DNA of 64,000 nucleotides from Xylophilus sp042867185 (GTDB lineage Bacteria; Pseudomonadota; Gammaproteobacteria; Burkholderiales; Burkholderiaceae_C). The stretch is taken from positions 1-64,000 of the forward strand of contig JBHZQV010000020.1 of the NCBI GenBank assembly GCA_042867185.1, given 5' to 3'. A program made the position numbers and the translations under genes. Shown piece by piece: positions 1 through 8,600 of the stretch (positions are counted from its first letter, which is position 1; each line of letters starts with the position of its first letter). The notes beneath the pieces are model-generated. The model was not told where the DNA came from and did no database searches. It worked only from the letters and a program-made list of their open reading frames with translations.

Positions 1-103
1 TCGACCCCACAGCGGCATCGGGCGCATCGCGCCCATCGCCCGACTCAAATCTGCAAACAACCTCTTGACGCTTCACATCTAGCTGGGTGGCCGGGCCGGT
101 TTT

Positions 104-1066
104 TCAAGCGCGGGGTGTGGGGGCCCCGGCCGCCGGCCCGCCCCCATCGGCCCAGCGGGCATGCGCGGCCAGCGCCTCGTCGTAGGTCTGCATCTGCACC
201 CGCAGCGTGCTTTCCATGTCGCGGCCGTAGCCGCCGCCCATGGCGAAGGCCAGCGGCAGGCGGCGCTGCCAGGCCCAGTCGAACACCCGGCGGTCGCGCG
301 CCCGCATGCCGGCATCCGTCAGGCGCAGCCGGCCCAGGCGGTCACCCTCGTGCGGGTCGGCGCCGGCCAGGTACAGCACCAGGTCGGGCACGAAATGGTC
401 GTCCAGCACCGCCAGCGCGGTGTCGAGCGCCTGCAGGTAGTCGCCGTCCTCGCAGCCGTCGGGCAGTTCCACGTCGAGGTCGCCCGGCTCTTTCTGGAAA
501 GGATAGTTGCGCGCGCCGTGCAGCGACAGGGTGAAGATGGTCGGGTCGCTGCGGCAGATCTTCGCGGTGCCGTTGCCCTGGTGCACGTCCAGGTCGATCA
601 CCGCCACCTGGCAGGCACGGCGGCGGGTGCGGCCCCACTCCGCCTGCACCACCCGGGCGGCGACCGCCATGTCGTTGAAGACGCAGAAGCCGCCGCCCCG
701 GTCCGCGGTGGCGTGGTGGGTGCCGCCGGCGATGTTGGCGGCCACGCCCTCCTGCCGGGCGATGCGCAGCGCGGCCAGCGTGGCGCCCACCGAGCGCCGG
801 GCGCGGGCCGCCATCTCGGGCGACCAGGGGAATCCGATCTCGCGCTGCTGCGCGGCGGTCAGGCTGCCGTCGGCGACCGCGGCGATGTAGGCCGGCGTGT
901 GCGCCATCGCCAGCTGGCCGGTGGTGGCCTCCGGCGCCTCCTGCAACCGGACCGCCTCGGGCCAGGTGGCGACCAGCCGGTCGCGCAGCGCGCCGTACTT
1001 GCTCATCGGAAACCGGTGGCCGGCCGGCAGCGGCAGGACGAAGTGGTCGGCGTAGTAGACGTGCAT
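104..1066 (-). CDS. Histone deacetylase family protein (acetyl-lysine/acetylpolyamine deacylase)
   Basis: 320 aa, the usual size for bacterial single-domain HDAC-like amidohydrolases. The fold signature is clear: THHAT followed by a Gly-rich FCVFND stretch near residue 120, the zinc-binding DLDVHQGNGT near 158, a second metal ligand in AGADPHEGD near 235, and GGGYGRDM near 275. These enzymes remove acetyl or other acyl groups from lysine side chains or polyamines in the cytoplasm; the exact substrate cannot be read from sequence. ATG start begins MHVYYADHF, typical for the family. It lies in the same direction as the downstream end of the uvrA-like gene, separated by about 100 bp that hold a palindromic repeat. 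Family assignment is firm, substrate unknown. Confidence 0.9.
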   Translation of the reverse strand: MHVYYADHFVLPLPAGHRFPMSKYGALRDRLVATWPEAVRLQEAPEATTGQLAMAHTPAYIAAVADGSLTAAQQREIGFPWSPEMAARARRSVGATLAALRIARQEGVAANIAGGTHHATADRGGGFCVFNDMAVAARVVQAEWGRTRRRACQVAVIDLDVHQGNGTAKICRSDPTIFTLSLHGARNYPFQKEPGDLDVELPDGCEDGDYLQALDTALAVLDDHFVPDLVLYLAGADPHEGDRLGRLRLTDAGMRARDRRVFDWAWQRRLPLAFAMGGGYGRDMESTLRVQMQTYDEALAAHARWADGGGPAAGAPTPRA

Positions 1067-1124
1067 GGCGCTGTGATTGTCGTGCGGCTCCGCGGCGCCC
1101 GCTTGCGAATGGAATAGGCCCCCA

Positions 1125-1165
1125 GCCGGCGCCGCACGCCGGCCACCAGCTATTGAAACGATAGC
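1125..1165. repeat. Double-hairpin intergenic repeat, copy A
   Basis: GC hairpin GCCGGCG (1125-1131), five-base loop, CGCCGGC (1137-1143), followed by GCTAT (1149-1153), seven bases, ATAGC (1161-1165). It ends one base before the stop codon of the uvrA-like gene. Same architecture as the copies near 11243, 17559, 26341, 47597 and 56566. Confidence 0.75.
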
Positions 1166-1166
1166 A

Positions 1167-3866
1167 TCAGGCCGGCAGCCGCAGCACCTCCGCCAGGTAG
1201 GGCGCGGTACGGCTGCCCTCGGCCGCCGCCACCTGCCGCGGCGTGCCGCAGGCCACGATGCGGCCGCCCGCTTCCCCGGCGCCGGGGCCGATGTCGATCA
1301 CCCAGTCGGCCGCGGCGACCACGCGCATCTCGTGCTCGACCACCACCACCGTGTTGCCGGCCTGCACCAGCCGGTCGAGCTGCAGCAGCAGCCGGTCGAC
1401 GTCGGCCGGGTGCAGGCCGGTGGTGGGCTCGTCCAGCACGTAGAGGGTGTCGCCCTTCTGGGTGCGCTGCAGCTCGGTGGCCAGCTTGATCCGCTGGGCC
1501 TCGCCGCCGCTGAGTTCGGTGGCGGGCTGGCCCAGGCGCAGGTAGCCCAGGCCGATGTCGCGCAGCACCGCCAGCGGGCGCAGCACGCCGGGTTCTTCGG
1601 CGAAGGCCTCGCAGGCGGCTTCCACCGTCAGGCCCAGCACGTCGGCGATGGTCAGGCCGTTCCAGGCGATGCGCAGCGTCTCGGGGTTGTAGCGGGCGCC
1701 GTGGCAGGCGGGGCACGGCGCGTAGACGCTGGGCAGGAACAGCAGCTCGACGCTGACGAAGCCCTCGCCCTCGCAGGTCGGGCAGCGGCCCTTGGCCACG
1801 TTGAACGAGAAGCGGCCGGCGTCGTAGCGGTGGCGCCGCGCGGCGGGCGTGGCGGCGAAGAGCTTGCGCACCGCGTCGAACAAACCGGTGTAGGTGGCGA
1901 GGTTGGAGCGCGGGGTGCGGCCGATGGGCTTCTGGTCCACCTGCACCAGCCGGCGGATGCGCTCCATGCCGCCCGCGATGCGGCCCGCCGTGCGCTCGGC
2001 GGCCACGGTGGGGCCGCTGCCGGCGCCGGGATCGTCGTCGCCGGCGGCGGCATCGGGCGGGCCGTCGTCGGCCGGTGCCTGCGTGCCCACCGGCTGGCCC
2101 AGGGCCGCGGCGACCAGCTCCAGCAGCGCCTGGCTGACCAGGCTGGATTTGCCCGAGCCCGACACGCCGGTCACCGCCGTCAGGCAGCCCAGCGGGAAGG
2201 CGGCATCCACGCCGCGCAGGTTGTGGCGGGTGACGCCCTCCAGCGTCAACCACGCTTTGGGCGCCAGGCGGGCGCGTGGCGCCGACGTTTCGCTACCGAA
2301 AAGATAGCGTCGGGTCTGCGATTCGGCCACCGCCTCCAGGCCCGCCGGCGGGCCGCTGTAGAGCACCCGGCCGCCGCGCGTGCCCGCCTCGGGGCCCACG
2401 TCGACCAGCCAGTCGGCCCGGCGCATGGTGGCGATGTCGTGCTCGACCACGAAGAGCGAATTGCCCGCCGCCTTCAGCCGCTGCAGCGCGGTCAGCAACG
2501 CCTCGCCGTCGGCCGGGTGCAGGCCGGCCGACGGCTCGTCCAGCACGTAGACCACGCCGAACAGCTGCGAGGCCAGTTGCGTGGCCAGCCGCAGCCGCTG
2601 CAGCTCGCCGGGCGAGAGCGTCGGCGTGGCCCGGTCGAGCGAGAGGTAGCCCAGCCCCAGGTCGGTGAGCTGGCGCACCCGGCCGAGCAGTTCGGCGGCG
2701 ATGCGCTGGGCTGCGATGCGTTTCTCGGGCGAGAGGTGCGGCGTGCGGCGCACGTCGGGCGCGGCGGCGTGGGAGGCGCCGCCGGCCGCGACACGCTGCG
2801 CGGTGTGGTCGCGGTGCGCGGCCTTGGAGCGGGTGCCGGCGCTCTGGGCCGGCACCGCGTCCTCGTCGGCGAAGTCGCCCCCGGCGGCCGGCTGCAGCAC
2901 CCGGGCCAGTGCGTCGAGCGGCATCTGCTGCAGCGCGCCGATGTCGTGGCCGCAGAAGGTGACCGACAGCGCGGCGCGCTTCAGGCGCTTGCCCTCGCAC
3001 ACCGGGCAGACGGTGCCGACCATGAACTGCGACACCCGTTTTTTCATCAGCGCGCTCTGGCTGGTGGCGAAGGTCTGCAGCACGTAGCGCCGGGCGCCGG
3101 TGAAGGTGCCCATGTAGCTCGGCGCCATCTTGGCCTTCACCGCCGCGCGCACCTCGGCGCGGTCGAAGCCGGCGTAGACCGGCACGGTCGGCTGCTCGTC
3201 AGTGAAGAGGATCCAGTCGCGGGTCTTCTTCGGCAGGTCCTGCCAGGGCAGGTCGACGTCGTGGCCCAGGGTGGTGAGGATGTCGCGCAGGTTCTGGCCC
3301 TGCCAGGCGGTGGGCCAGGCGGCGACGGCGCGCTCGCGGATGGTGCGGGTCGGGTCGGGCACCATCGACTGCTCGGTCACCGCGTAGATGCGGCCCAGGC
3401 CGTGGCATTCGGGGCAGGCGCCCTCGGCGGTGTTGGGCGAGAAATCCTCGGCGTACAGCATCGGCTGGTCGGGCGGGTAGCGGCCGGCGCGGGAATACAG
3501 CATCCGCACCAGGCTGCCGATGGTGGTGACACTGCCGACCGAGGAGCGCGCGGTGGGCGTGCCGCGCTGCTGCTGCAGGGCGACGGCCGGCGGCAGGCCG
3601 TCGATCCGGTCGACCTGGGGCACGCCGACCTGGTCGATCAGCCGCCGCGCATAGGGCGCGACCGATTCGAAATACCGGCGCTGCGCCTCGGCGTACAGCG
3701 TGCCGAACGCGAGCGACGACTTGCCCGAGCCCGACACGCCGGTGAACACCACCAGCGCGTCGCGCGGGATGTCGAGGTCGACGTTCTGCAGGTTGTGCTC
3801 GCGCGCGCCGCGCACGCTGACGAAGCCGGCGCGGGGTGCGGCCGGCGGTGGCGCGGATGCGGCCAT
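1167..3866 (-). CDS. UvrA-like excinuclease ABC ATPase (UvrA2-type)
   Basis: 899 aa, two ABC ATPase halves in the UvrA arrangement. The first Walker A (GVSGSGKSSL) is near residue 43, a zinc motif with CPECHGLG near 155, and the first signature reads LSPGELQRL instead of LSGGE. The second half has GVSGSGKSSL near 560, zinc module CPTCEGEG/CPACHGARY, and a canonical LSGGEAQRI. Length is below canonical UvrA (about 940 aa or more), and the divergent first signature suggests a UvrA2/class II paralogue, a group linked to DNA-damage or drug tolerance rather than core repair; canonical UvrA is not in this window. RBS GGAG sits six bases before the ATG. A dispersed palindrome is translated within the gap between the two halves. 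Confidence 0.85.
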   Translation of the reverse strand: MAASAPPPAAPRAGFVSVRGAREHNLQNVDLDIPRDALVVFTGVSGSGKSSLAFGTLYAEAQRRYFESVAPYARRLIDQVGVPQVDRIDGLPPAVALQQQRGTPTARSSVGSVTTIGSLVRMLYSRAGRYPPDQPMLYAEDFSPNTAEGACPECHGLGRIYAVTEQSMVPDPTRTIRERAVAAWPTAWQGQNLRDILTTLGHDVDLPWQDLPKKTRDWILFTDEQPTVPVYAGFDRAEVRAAVKAKMAPSYMGTFTGARRYVLQTFATSQSALMKKRVSQFMVGTVCPVCEGKRLKRAALSVTFCGHDIGALQQMPLDALARVLQPAAGGDFADEDAVPAQSAGTRSKAAHRDHTAQRVAAGGASHAAAPDVRRTPHLSPEKRIAAQRIAAELLGRVRQLTDLGLGYLSLDRATPTLSPGELQRLRLATQLASQLFGVVYVLDEPSAGLHPADGEALLTALQRLKAAGNSLFVVEHDIATMRRADWLVDVGPEAGTRGGRVLYSGPPAGLEAVAESQTRRYLFGSETSAPRARLAPKAWLTLEGVTRHNLRGVDAAFPLGCLTAVTGVSGSGKSSLVSQALLELVAAALGQPVGTQAPADDGPPDAAAGDDDPGAGSGPTVAAERTAGRIAGGMERIRRLVQVDQKPIGRTPRSNLATYTGLFDAVRKLFAATPAARRHRYDAGRFSFNVAKGRCPTCEGEGFVSVELLFLPSVYAPCPACHGARYNPETLRIAWNGLTIADVLGLTVEAACEAFAEEPGVLRPLAVLRDIGLGYLRLGQPATELSGGEAQRIKLATELQRTQKGDTLYVLDEPTTGLHPADVDRLLLQLDRLVQAGNTVVVVEHEMRVVAAADWVIDIGPGAGEAGGRIVACGTPRQVAAAEGSRTAPYLAEVLRLPA
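2260..2308. repeat. Double-hairpin repeat inside the uvrA-like gene, copy B
   Basis: GGCGCC (2260-2265) and GGCGCC (2278-2283) flank a short GC loop; then GCTAC (2292-2296), seven bases CGAAAAG, ATAGC (2304-2308). The AT module has the same 5-7-5 spacing as the intergenic copies. It is read in frame as part of the linker before the second ATPase half. Confidence 0.55.
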
Positions 3867-4105
3867 GGGGTCTCCTGTCGGTTGGGGCCCCTACGGTCGG
3901 TGCACGCGGGCCGTACCGCGGTCGGACGGGGCGCGACACGCCTGTCGGCCTGGGCCGCCCGAAACGACGGCCGGGGGCTGCGAACGCCGTCGATCGCATT
4001 CGGGGGTCATCGGCCAACTGCGCGGCCGGCGAGGGCTCTGCGGCCTGCCTGGCAGGGGCCTGCCGATAGCGGGTCGGCGCCAGCCTGCGCGGCGCGGCGC
4101 CGGAC

Positions 4106-5089
4106 TCAGTGCGGGTCGTGCCCGGGCCGGTCCGCCGACGGTGCATCGCCGCGGTCGGTGGGCGCTTCTTCCGGCGCCGCGGCATCGGCCACGTCGGACA
4201 CCTCGGCCGCCTCCGACGCGGGCGTATCGCCCTCGGCGTCTTCCGAACCGGGCACGGCTGCGGCGGCAGTCGCGGCTGCCGCCGCAGCGGCGGCGCGGCG
4301 CTTGCGGGCCCGCTCCAGCAGCGGGCCGGCCTGGCGCGGGTCCAGGCCGTACATGTCGGCAAAAGCTTCTACCGTGGCGCTGCCGGATTCGAAGGCGCGC
4401 AGCAGGGCCTCGTCCTTGGCGGCGCGGGCGCCGGCTTCGGCCAGGGCTTCGTCGAGCAGGGCGGTGGCGGCTTCGTTGCGGGTGCGCACCCGTTCGGCAT
4501 AGTCCTCGCGGGCCAGGCCGGAGGCTTCGAAGGCCTGGACCATGCGGCCGCGCCACTGGGCGCGCAGCGCCGGGCGCTCGGCCTCGGGCGTGCGGCCTTC
4601 GCGGCGGCGCCAGAGTTCGACGATGGCGTGGTGCACATGCTCGGGCGCCAGGTCTTCCACCACCGCACCCTGCAGGTCGCGGCGGGCATCGCCCGCGGCC
4701 ACGGTCTGCAAGTAGCGGGTGGAGCGGGTGTGCAGGCCCAGCGCGGTCTTGAGGGCTTCGCGCTCGAACACGTCGGGGTGCGCGGCCAGCAGGTCCTGGA
4801 AGATGCCGCGCTTGAGCGGGCGGAACACCGCGCCGAACAGCTGCGGGTAGAAGCCGGCCAGTTGCTCGAGCGCCGGGTGCGGCGCGCGCGACGGCGCCGG
4901 GGCGTTGCCGTTGCCGGCTCCGGCCGCGGGGCGGGGGCCCGGCCCACGGCGGCCTCCACCGTCCTGCTGCGGACGGCGCTTGCCGGCAGGGCGCCGGGGT
5001 TGCGGGGCGGGGGAGCGGGGGTCCTGCACGGCGGAGGAAACCACCTGTTCTGCGGGAGCGGCGGCTGCGTCGGGCACGGAATCTGTCAT
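4106..5089 (-). CDS. proQ: ProQ/FinO domain RNA chaperone
   Basis: 327 aa from the ATG at 5089; a TTG four codons earlier is possible but less likely. A disordered, Arg/Pro/Gly-rich N-terminus (about residues 15-75) precedes a ProQ/FinO domain at about 78-185, containing LAGFYPQLFGAVFRPLKRGI and ALGLHTRSTRYLQ. A helical, Ala/Glu-rich C-terminus follows, with an acidic tail after residue 290. ProQ-family proteins bind structured small RNAs and mRNA 3' ends and affect stability and translation. Many betaproteobacterial homologues are larger than E. coli ProQ, so the added tails are not unusual. It stands alone on the minus strand. Confidence 0.88.
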   Translation of the reverse strand: MTDSVPDAAAAPAEQVVSSAVQDPRSPAPQPRRPAGKRRPQQDGGGRRGPGPRPAAGAGNGNAPAPSRAPHPALEQLAGFYPQLFGAVFRPLKRGIFQDLLAAHPDVFEREALKTALGLHTRSTRYLQTVAAGDARRDLQGAVVEDLAPEHVHHAIVELWRRREGRTPEAERPALRAQWRGRMVQAFEASGLAREDYAERVRTRNEAATALLDEALAEAGARAAKDEALLRAFESGSATVEAFADMYGLDPRQAGPLLERARKRRAAAAAAAATAAAAVPGSEDAEGDTPASEAAEVSDVADAAAPEEAPTDRGDAPSADRPGHDPH

Positions 5090-5208
5090 GGCATGGAGCA
5101 AAAGGGCGAATTCGCGATCATGCCAGCGATATGCCCCGGCGCCGAATCGGTGCCTTCGGGCGCCCTGGCGGTGCAGGGCGTACGTTCCGTGCGCGCCACA
5201 ATCCGGGC

Positions 5209-5574
5209 ATGCAACTCCAGGCCCCCATCCCCCTGCTGCGGATCTTCGACGAAGCCAAGGCCCGCGCTTTCTACCTCGACTACCTGGGCTTCCGGGTGGA
5301 CTGGGAGCACCGGTTCGAGCCCGGCTTTCCGCTGTACCTGCAGGTCGCCCGCGACGGCTGCGTGCTGCACCTGACCGAACACCACGGCGACGCCTGCCCC
5401 GGCGCCGCGCTGCGGATCGCGACGGCCGGCCTGGCCGCGCTGCACGCCGAACTGGCCGCGAAACCGTACGCCTATGCCCGCCCCGGGATCGAGGCGACGC
5501 CCTGGGGCTCGCACGACATGGCGATCAAGGACCCGTTCGGCAATCGGCTGGTCTTCACTGCCGACAGCCTGTGA
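5209..5574 (+). CDS. Glyoxalase/bleomycin-resistance (VOC) family protein
   Basis: 121 aa from ATG 5209 (MQLQAPIPLLRIFDEAKA). An upstream in-frame start at 5131 would add an implausible Arg/Gly-rich leader. The sequence shows the VOC pattern: RIFDEAKARAFYLDYLGF at the N-terminus, then LHLTEHHGDA mid-protein, and MAIKDPFGNRLVF at the end, which is the characteristic second-half strand with the final metal-ligand region. VOC proteins range from drug-binding resistance proteins to isomerases and dioxygenases, so the function is open. It is convergent with the yoaK-like gene, 48 bp apart. Confidence 0.85.
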   Translation: MQLQAPIPLLRIFDEAKARAFYLDYLGFRVDWEHRFEPGFPLYLQVARDGCVLHLTEHHGDACPGAALRIATAGLAALHAELAAKPYAYARPGIEATPWGSHDMAIKDPFGNRLVFTADSL

Positions 5575-5622
5575 GGCAGCGCCGGCGCCGCGGCACGCCG
5601 TGCCGGCCTGTCGGCGCGGACG

Positions 5623-6450
5623 CTAGTACGGCGGCCGGGTCGGCGGCGAGGGTGACCGCCGCCCGATCCGCTGCAGCCGGTCGCGCAGGGCCAGCATCAG
5701 CGTGCGCAGGTGGGTATGGCGCCGCAGGTCGTGCAGGAAGGGCGGCAGCGCCAGCGCCAGCAGCAGCCCGGCCAGCGGCACCACCCACAGGAATCCCACG
5801 TACTTGAAGCCGGCGGCGCCGAACAGGCCGCCCCCGACGAAGGCCAGCAGCAGCCCGCCGTGCAGCCGCATGCGCGCCCGGTTGGCGCGCACCTGCGCTT
5901 CGGGCGGCGTGCCGCTGCGGTTGTGGTAGAGCAGTTTGCCCAGCTCGATGCCCAGGTCGGTCACGTTGCCGGTCATGTGCGTGCTGCGCACCCGGCCGGC
6001 CGAGGCCTTGGTGCCGAGCGCGTTCTGCAGCCCCATGATGAAGGACAGCAGCAGCACCGTGAGCGGCACCGCGAAGGGCGTGGACCAGGTCAGCGTGATC
6101 GCGCCCATCAGGCCGAAGGGCAGCAAGAGCCCGGCCTCCAGCAGCAGCGGCAGCGCATAGGCGCTGCGCAGCCGGTGCACCCGCGCCCAGTTGACGATGA
6201 CCGCGGTGCAGGCCGCGCCGCAGGTGAAGGCCAGCAGCGCGCCGATCGCGTTCAACAGCAGCTCGCCGTGCCCCAGCACCAGGCTGTCGGCCACCTGCGA
6301 GGCGAAGCCGGTCATGTGCGAGGTGTACATGTGCACCACCAGCACGCCGCCCGCATTCACCGCGCCCGCATTGAACGCCAGGAAGAAGCCGAGCAGCCGC
6401 GTCGTCGCGGGCGTGCGGTGGCGGTCGGCGATGTGGAGCAGGCGGCGCAA
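5623..6450 (-). CDS. YoaK/DUF1275 family membrane protein
   Basis: 275 aa if translation begins at TTG 6450, which is preceded by GGAGG with a six-base spacer; this beats an upstream ATG at 6561 that lies inside the amtB terminator hairpin. About six transmembrane segments are visible (for example LLGFFLAFNAGAVNAGG and AYALPLLLEAGLLLPFGLMG). The DUF1275 hallmark STHMTGNVTDLGIELG occurs near residue 150, and an earlier HMYTSHMTG repeats the motif. The family is widespread and often called YoaK; its transport or other function is unknown. Confidence 0.85.
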   Translation of the reverse strand: MRRLLHIADRHRTPATTRLLGFFLAFNAGAVNAGGVLVVHMYTSHMTGFASQVADSLVLGHGELLLNAIGALLAFTCGAACTAVIVNWARVHRLRSAYALPLLLEAGLLLPFGLMGAITLTWSTPFAVPLTVLLLSFIMGLQNALGTKASAGRVRSTHMTGNVTDLGIELGKLLYHNRSGTPPEAQVRANRARMRLHGGLLLAFVGGGLFGAAGFKYVGFLWVVPLAGLLLALALPPFLHDLRRHTHLRTLMLALRDRLQRIGRRSPSPPTRPPY

Positions 6451-6559
6451 ACGGGTCCTCCAGGAACGGTGTGCCCACCGGACGGTGGCGCACCGCCGAA
6501 GGGTAGCAAACGGGGCGGCACCGGGCGCACAGGCCGGGTGCATCCGGGTGCGCCCGGAC

Positions 6560-6587
6560 AAAAAAAGGCCCGCATCGCTGCGGGCCT
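6560..6587 (-). terminator. Intrinsic terminator of the torF-glnK-amtB operon
   Basis: Perfect 7-bp stem GGCCCGC (6567-6573) with GCGGGCC (6580-6586) and a six-base loop; on the minus strand it is followed by a run of Ts (A run at 6560-6566 on the plus strand). It lies 80 bp beyond the amtB stop. Confidence 0.85.
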
Positions 6588-6667
6588 AACATCCAAAGGA
6601 GACTCTCGCTACAAGAATTCCTGCAGCGCGGGCAACGACGCAAGGGCCGTGCCAGCGCTTCGCAGCA

Positions 6668-8197
6668 TCAACGGTTGTAGGCGGTTTCGCCGTGGGAGGT
6701 GATGTCGAGGCCTTCGCGCTCGGACTCTTCCGAGACGCGCAGGCCGATCGTCAGGTCCACCACCTTGAAGGCGATGAACGACACCACGCCGGACCACACG
6801 ACGGTGACCAGGACGCCCTTCAGCTGCACCCAGACCTGCGACGCGATCGAGTAATCGGCCGAGGTGATGACGGTGGCCGTGACCCAGTCGGACACGTAGC
6901 CGGGGCCGCCGAGCGCCGGTGCGTTGAACACGCCGGTCAGGATCGCGCCCAGGATGCCGCACACGCCATGCACGCCGAACACGTCGAGCGAGTCGTCGGC
7001 GCCCAGCATCTTCTTCAGGCCGGTCACGCCCCACAGGCCGGCGAAGCCTGCCAGCAGGCCGATCACCAGACCGCCGCCGATGCCGACGTTGCCGGCCGCG
7101 GGCGTGATCGCCACCAGGCCCGCCACCGCGCCGGACGCGGCGCCCAGCATCGAGGCCTTGCCGCGCAGCATCGCTTCGCCCAGGCACCAGGTCAGCACGG
7201 CGGCGGCGGTGGCCAGCATCGTGTTGACGAAGGCCAGTGCGGCCGTGCCGTTGGCTTCCAGCGCCGAGCCGGCGTTGAAGCCGAACCAGCCCACCCACAG
7301 CAGGGCGGCACCGACCATCGTCAGCGTCAGGCTGTGCGGGGTCAGGGCTTCCTTGCCGTAGCCGATGCGCTTGCCGACCACGAAGGCACCCACCAGGCCG
7401 GCGACGGCCGCGTTGATGTGCACCACGGTGCCGCCGGCGAAGTCGAGCGCGCCCCACTGCCAGATCAGGCCGGCCTTCGCGTTGAGCGAATCGACCAGTT
7501 CCTTGCCGGTGTAGGCGTCGGGACCTTGCCAGAACCAGACCATGTGGGCCATCGGCAGGTAGCTGAAGGTGAACCAGATCGCCATGAACACCAGCACCGC
7601 CGAGAACTTGATCCGCTCGGCGAAGGAGCCGACGATCAGCGCGCAGGTGATGCCGGCGAAGGTCGCCTGGAACGCCGCGAACACGATCTCCGGAATGACC
7701 ACGCCCTTGCTGAAGGTCGCGCCGTTGGCGAAGGTGCCGGCGGTGTTGTCCCAGATGCCCTTCATGAAGAACCGGTCGAACCCGCCGATGAAGGCGTTGC
7801 CCTCGGTGAACGCCAGGCTGTAGCCGTAGATGAACCACAGCACGACGATCAGCGAGAAGGTGACCATGACCTGCATCAGCACCGACAGCATGTTCTTGCT
7901 GCGGACCAGGCCGCCGTAGAACAGTGCCAGGCCGGGGACGGCCATCATCAGCACCAGCAGGGTACAGACCATCATCCAGCCGGTGTCGCCCTTGTTGGGG
8001 ACGGCTGCGGCGGCCGCCGGAGCGGCTTCGGCAGCGGCGGGTGCCGCGGTGGCGGCGGCAGGGGCCGCAGCGGCCGGCGCGGTGGACGCGGGCGCGGCGG
8101 CTTCGGCGGTCGGCGTCGCGGCGGTCTGCGCCACGGCGAACGAACCACCGGCCAGCAGGCTCATGCCCAGCAACAGGGAGGCAAGCAATTTTTTCAT
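6668..8197 (-). CDS. amtB: Ammonium transporter AmtB
   Basis: 509 aa. A signal peptide (MKKLLASLLLGMSLLAGGSF) is followed by an Ala/Pro-rich spacer to about residue 68 and then the Amt/Rh channel of about eleven membrane helices. Family landmarks include GLALFYGGLVRSKN, the conserved pore histidines in LPMAHMVWFW and VFGVHGVCGILG, and GGTVVHINAAVAGL. It conducts ammonium/ammonia inward under nitrogen limitation and is blocked by GlnK. The long N-terminal spacer is common in betaproteobacterial homologues. It is the last gene of torF-glnK-amtB, 33 bp after glnK, and is followed by an intrinsic terminator. Confidence 0.97.
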   Translation of the reverse strand: MKKLLASLLLGMSLLAGGSFAVAQTAATPTAEAAAPASTAPAAAAPAAATAAPAAAEAAPAAAAAVPNKGDTGWMMVCTLLVLMMAVPGLALFYGGLVRSKNMLSVLMQVMVTFSLIVVLWFIYGYSLAFTEGNAFIGGFDRFFMKGIWDNTAGTFANGATFSKGVVIPEIVFAAFQATFAGITCALIVGSFAERIKFSAVLVFMAIWFTFSYLPMAHMVWFWQGPDAYTGKELVDSLNAKAGLIWQWGALDFAGGTVVHINAAVAGLVGAFVVGKRIGYGKEALTPHSLTLTMVGAALLWVGWFGFNAGSALEANGTAALAFVNTMLATAAAVLTWCLGEAMLRGKASMLGAASGAVAGLVAITPAAGNVGIGGGLVIGLLAGFAGLWGVTGLKKMLGADDSLDVFGVHGVCGILGAILTGVFNAPALGGPGYVSDWVTATVITSADYSIASQVWVQLKGVLVTVVWSGVVSFIAFKVVDLTIGLRVSEESEREGLDITSHGETAYNR

Positions 8198-8230
8198 GAT
8201 GTCAGTGCTTCTTTCTGCGTTCTGCCGGCG

Positions 8231-8569
8231 TCAAAGCGCCTCGCGGCCGGTTTCGCCGGTACGGATGCGCACGACCTGCTCGAGGTTGTGGACGAAGATC
8301 TTGCCGTCGCCGATCTTGCCGGTCCGGGCAGCGCCCTCGACGGCTTCGATCACGCGCTCGACCAGGTCGTCGGAGATGGCGGCCTCGATCTTGACCTTGG
8401 GCAGGAAGTCGACGACGTATTCCGCGCCGCGGTAGAGCTCGGTGTGGCCCTTCTGGCGACCGAAGCCCTTGACCTCGGTCACGGTGATGCCCTGCACGCC
8501 GATGGCCGAGAGCGCTTCGCGCACCTCGTCGAGCTTGAAGGGTTTGATGATGGCGGTGACGATTTTCAT
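8231..8569 (-). CDS. glnK: P-II nitrogen regulatory protein GlnK
   Basis: 112 aa, exactly the family length. The T-loop is intact with GHTELYRGAEYVVDFLPK, carrying the tyrosine at position 51 that GlnD uridylylates. The N-terminus MKIVTAIIKPFKLDEVREAL and the C-terminal IFVHNLEQVVRIRTGE match PII proteins, including residues of the ATP/2-oxoglutarate pocket. Coupled to amtB, it senses nitrogen and energy state and plugs the AmtB channel when ammonium rises. Located 31 bp after torF and 33 bp before amtB in one minus-strand operon. Confidence 0.97.
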   Translation of the reverse strand: MKIVTAIIKPFKLDEVREALSAIGVQGITVTEVKGFGRQKGHTELYRGAEYVVDFLPKVKIEAAISDDLVERVIEAVEGAARTGKIGDGKIFVHNLEQVVRIRTGETGREAL

Positions 8570-8600
8570 AAGCCGTGTGTCCTGTTGGGTGGCTCCGTGG

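Noticed and set aside
6451..6561. Longer YoaK starting at ATG 6561
   Set aside because: This start overlaps the amtB terminator and lacks an RBS; TTG 6450 has GGAGG at the right distance.
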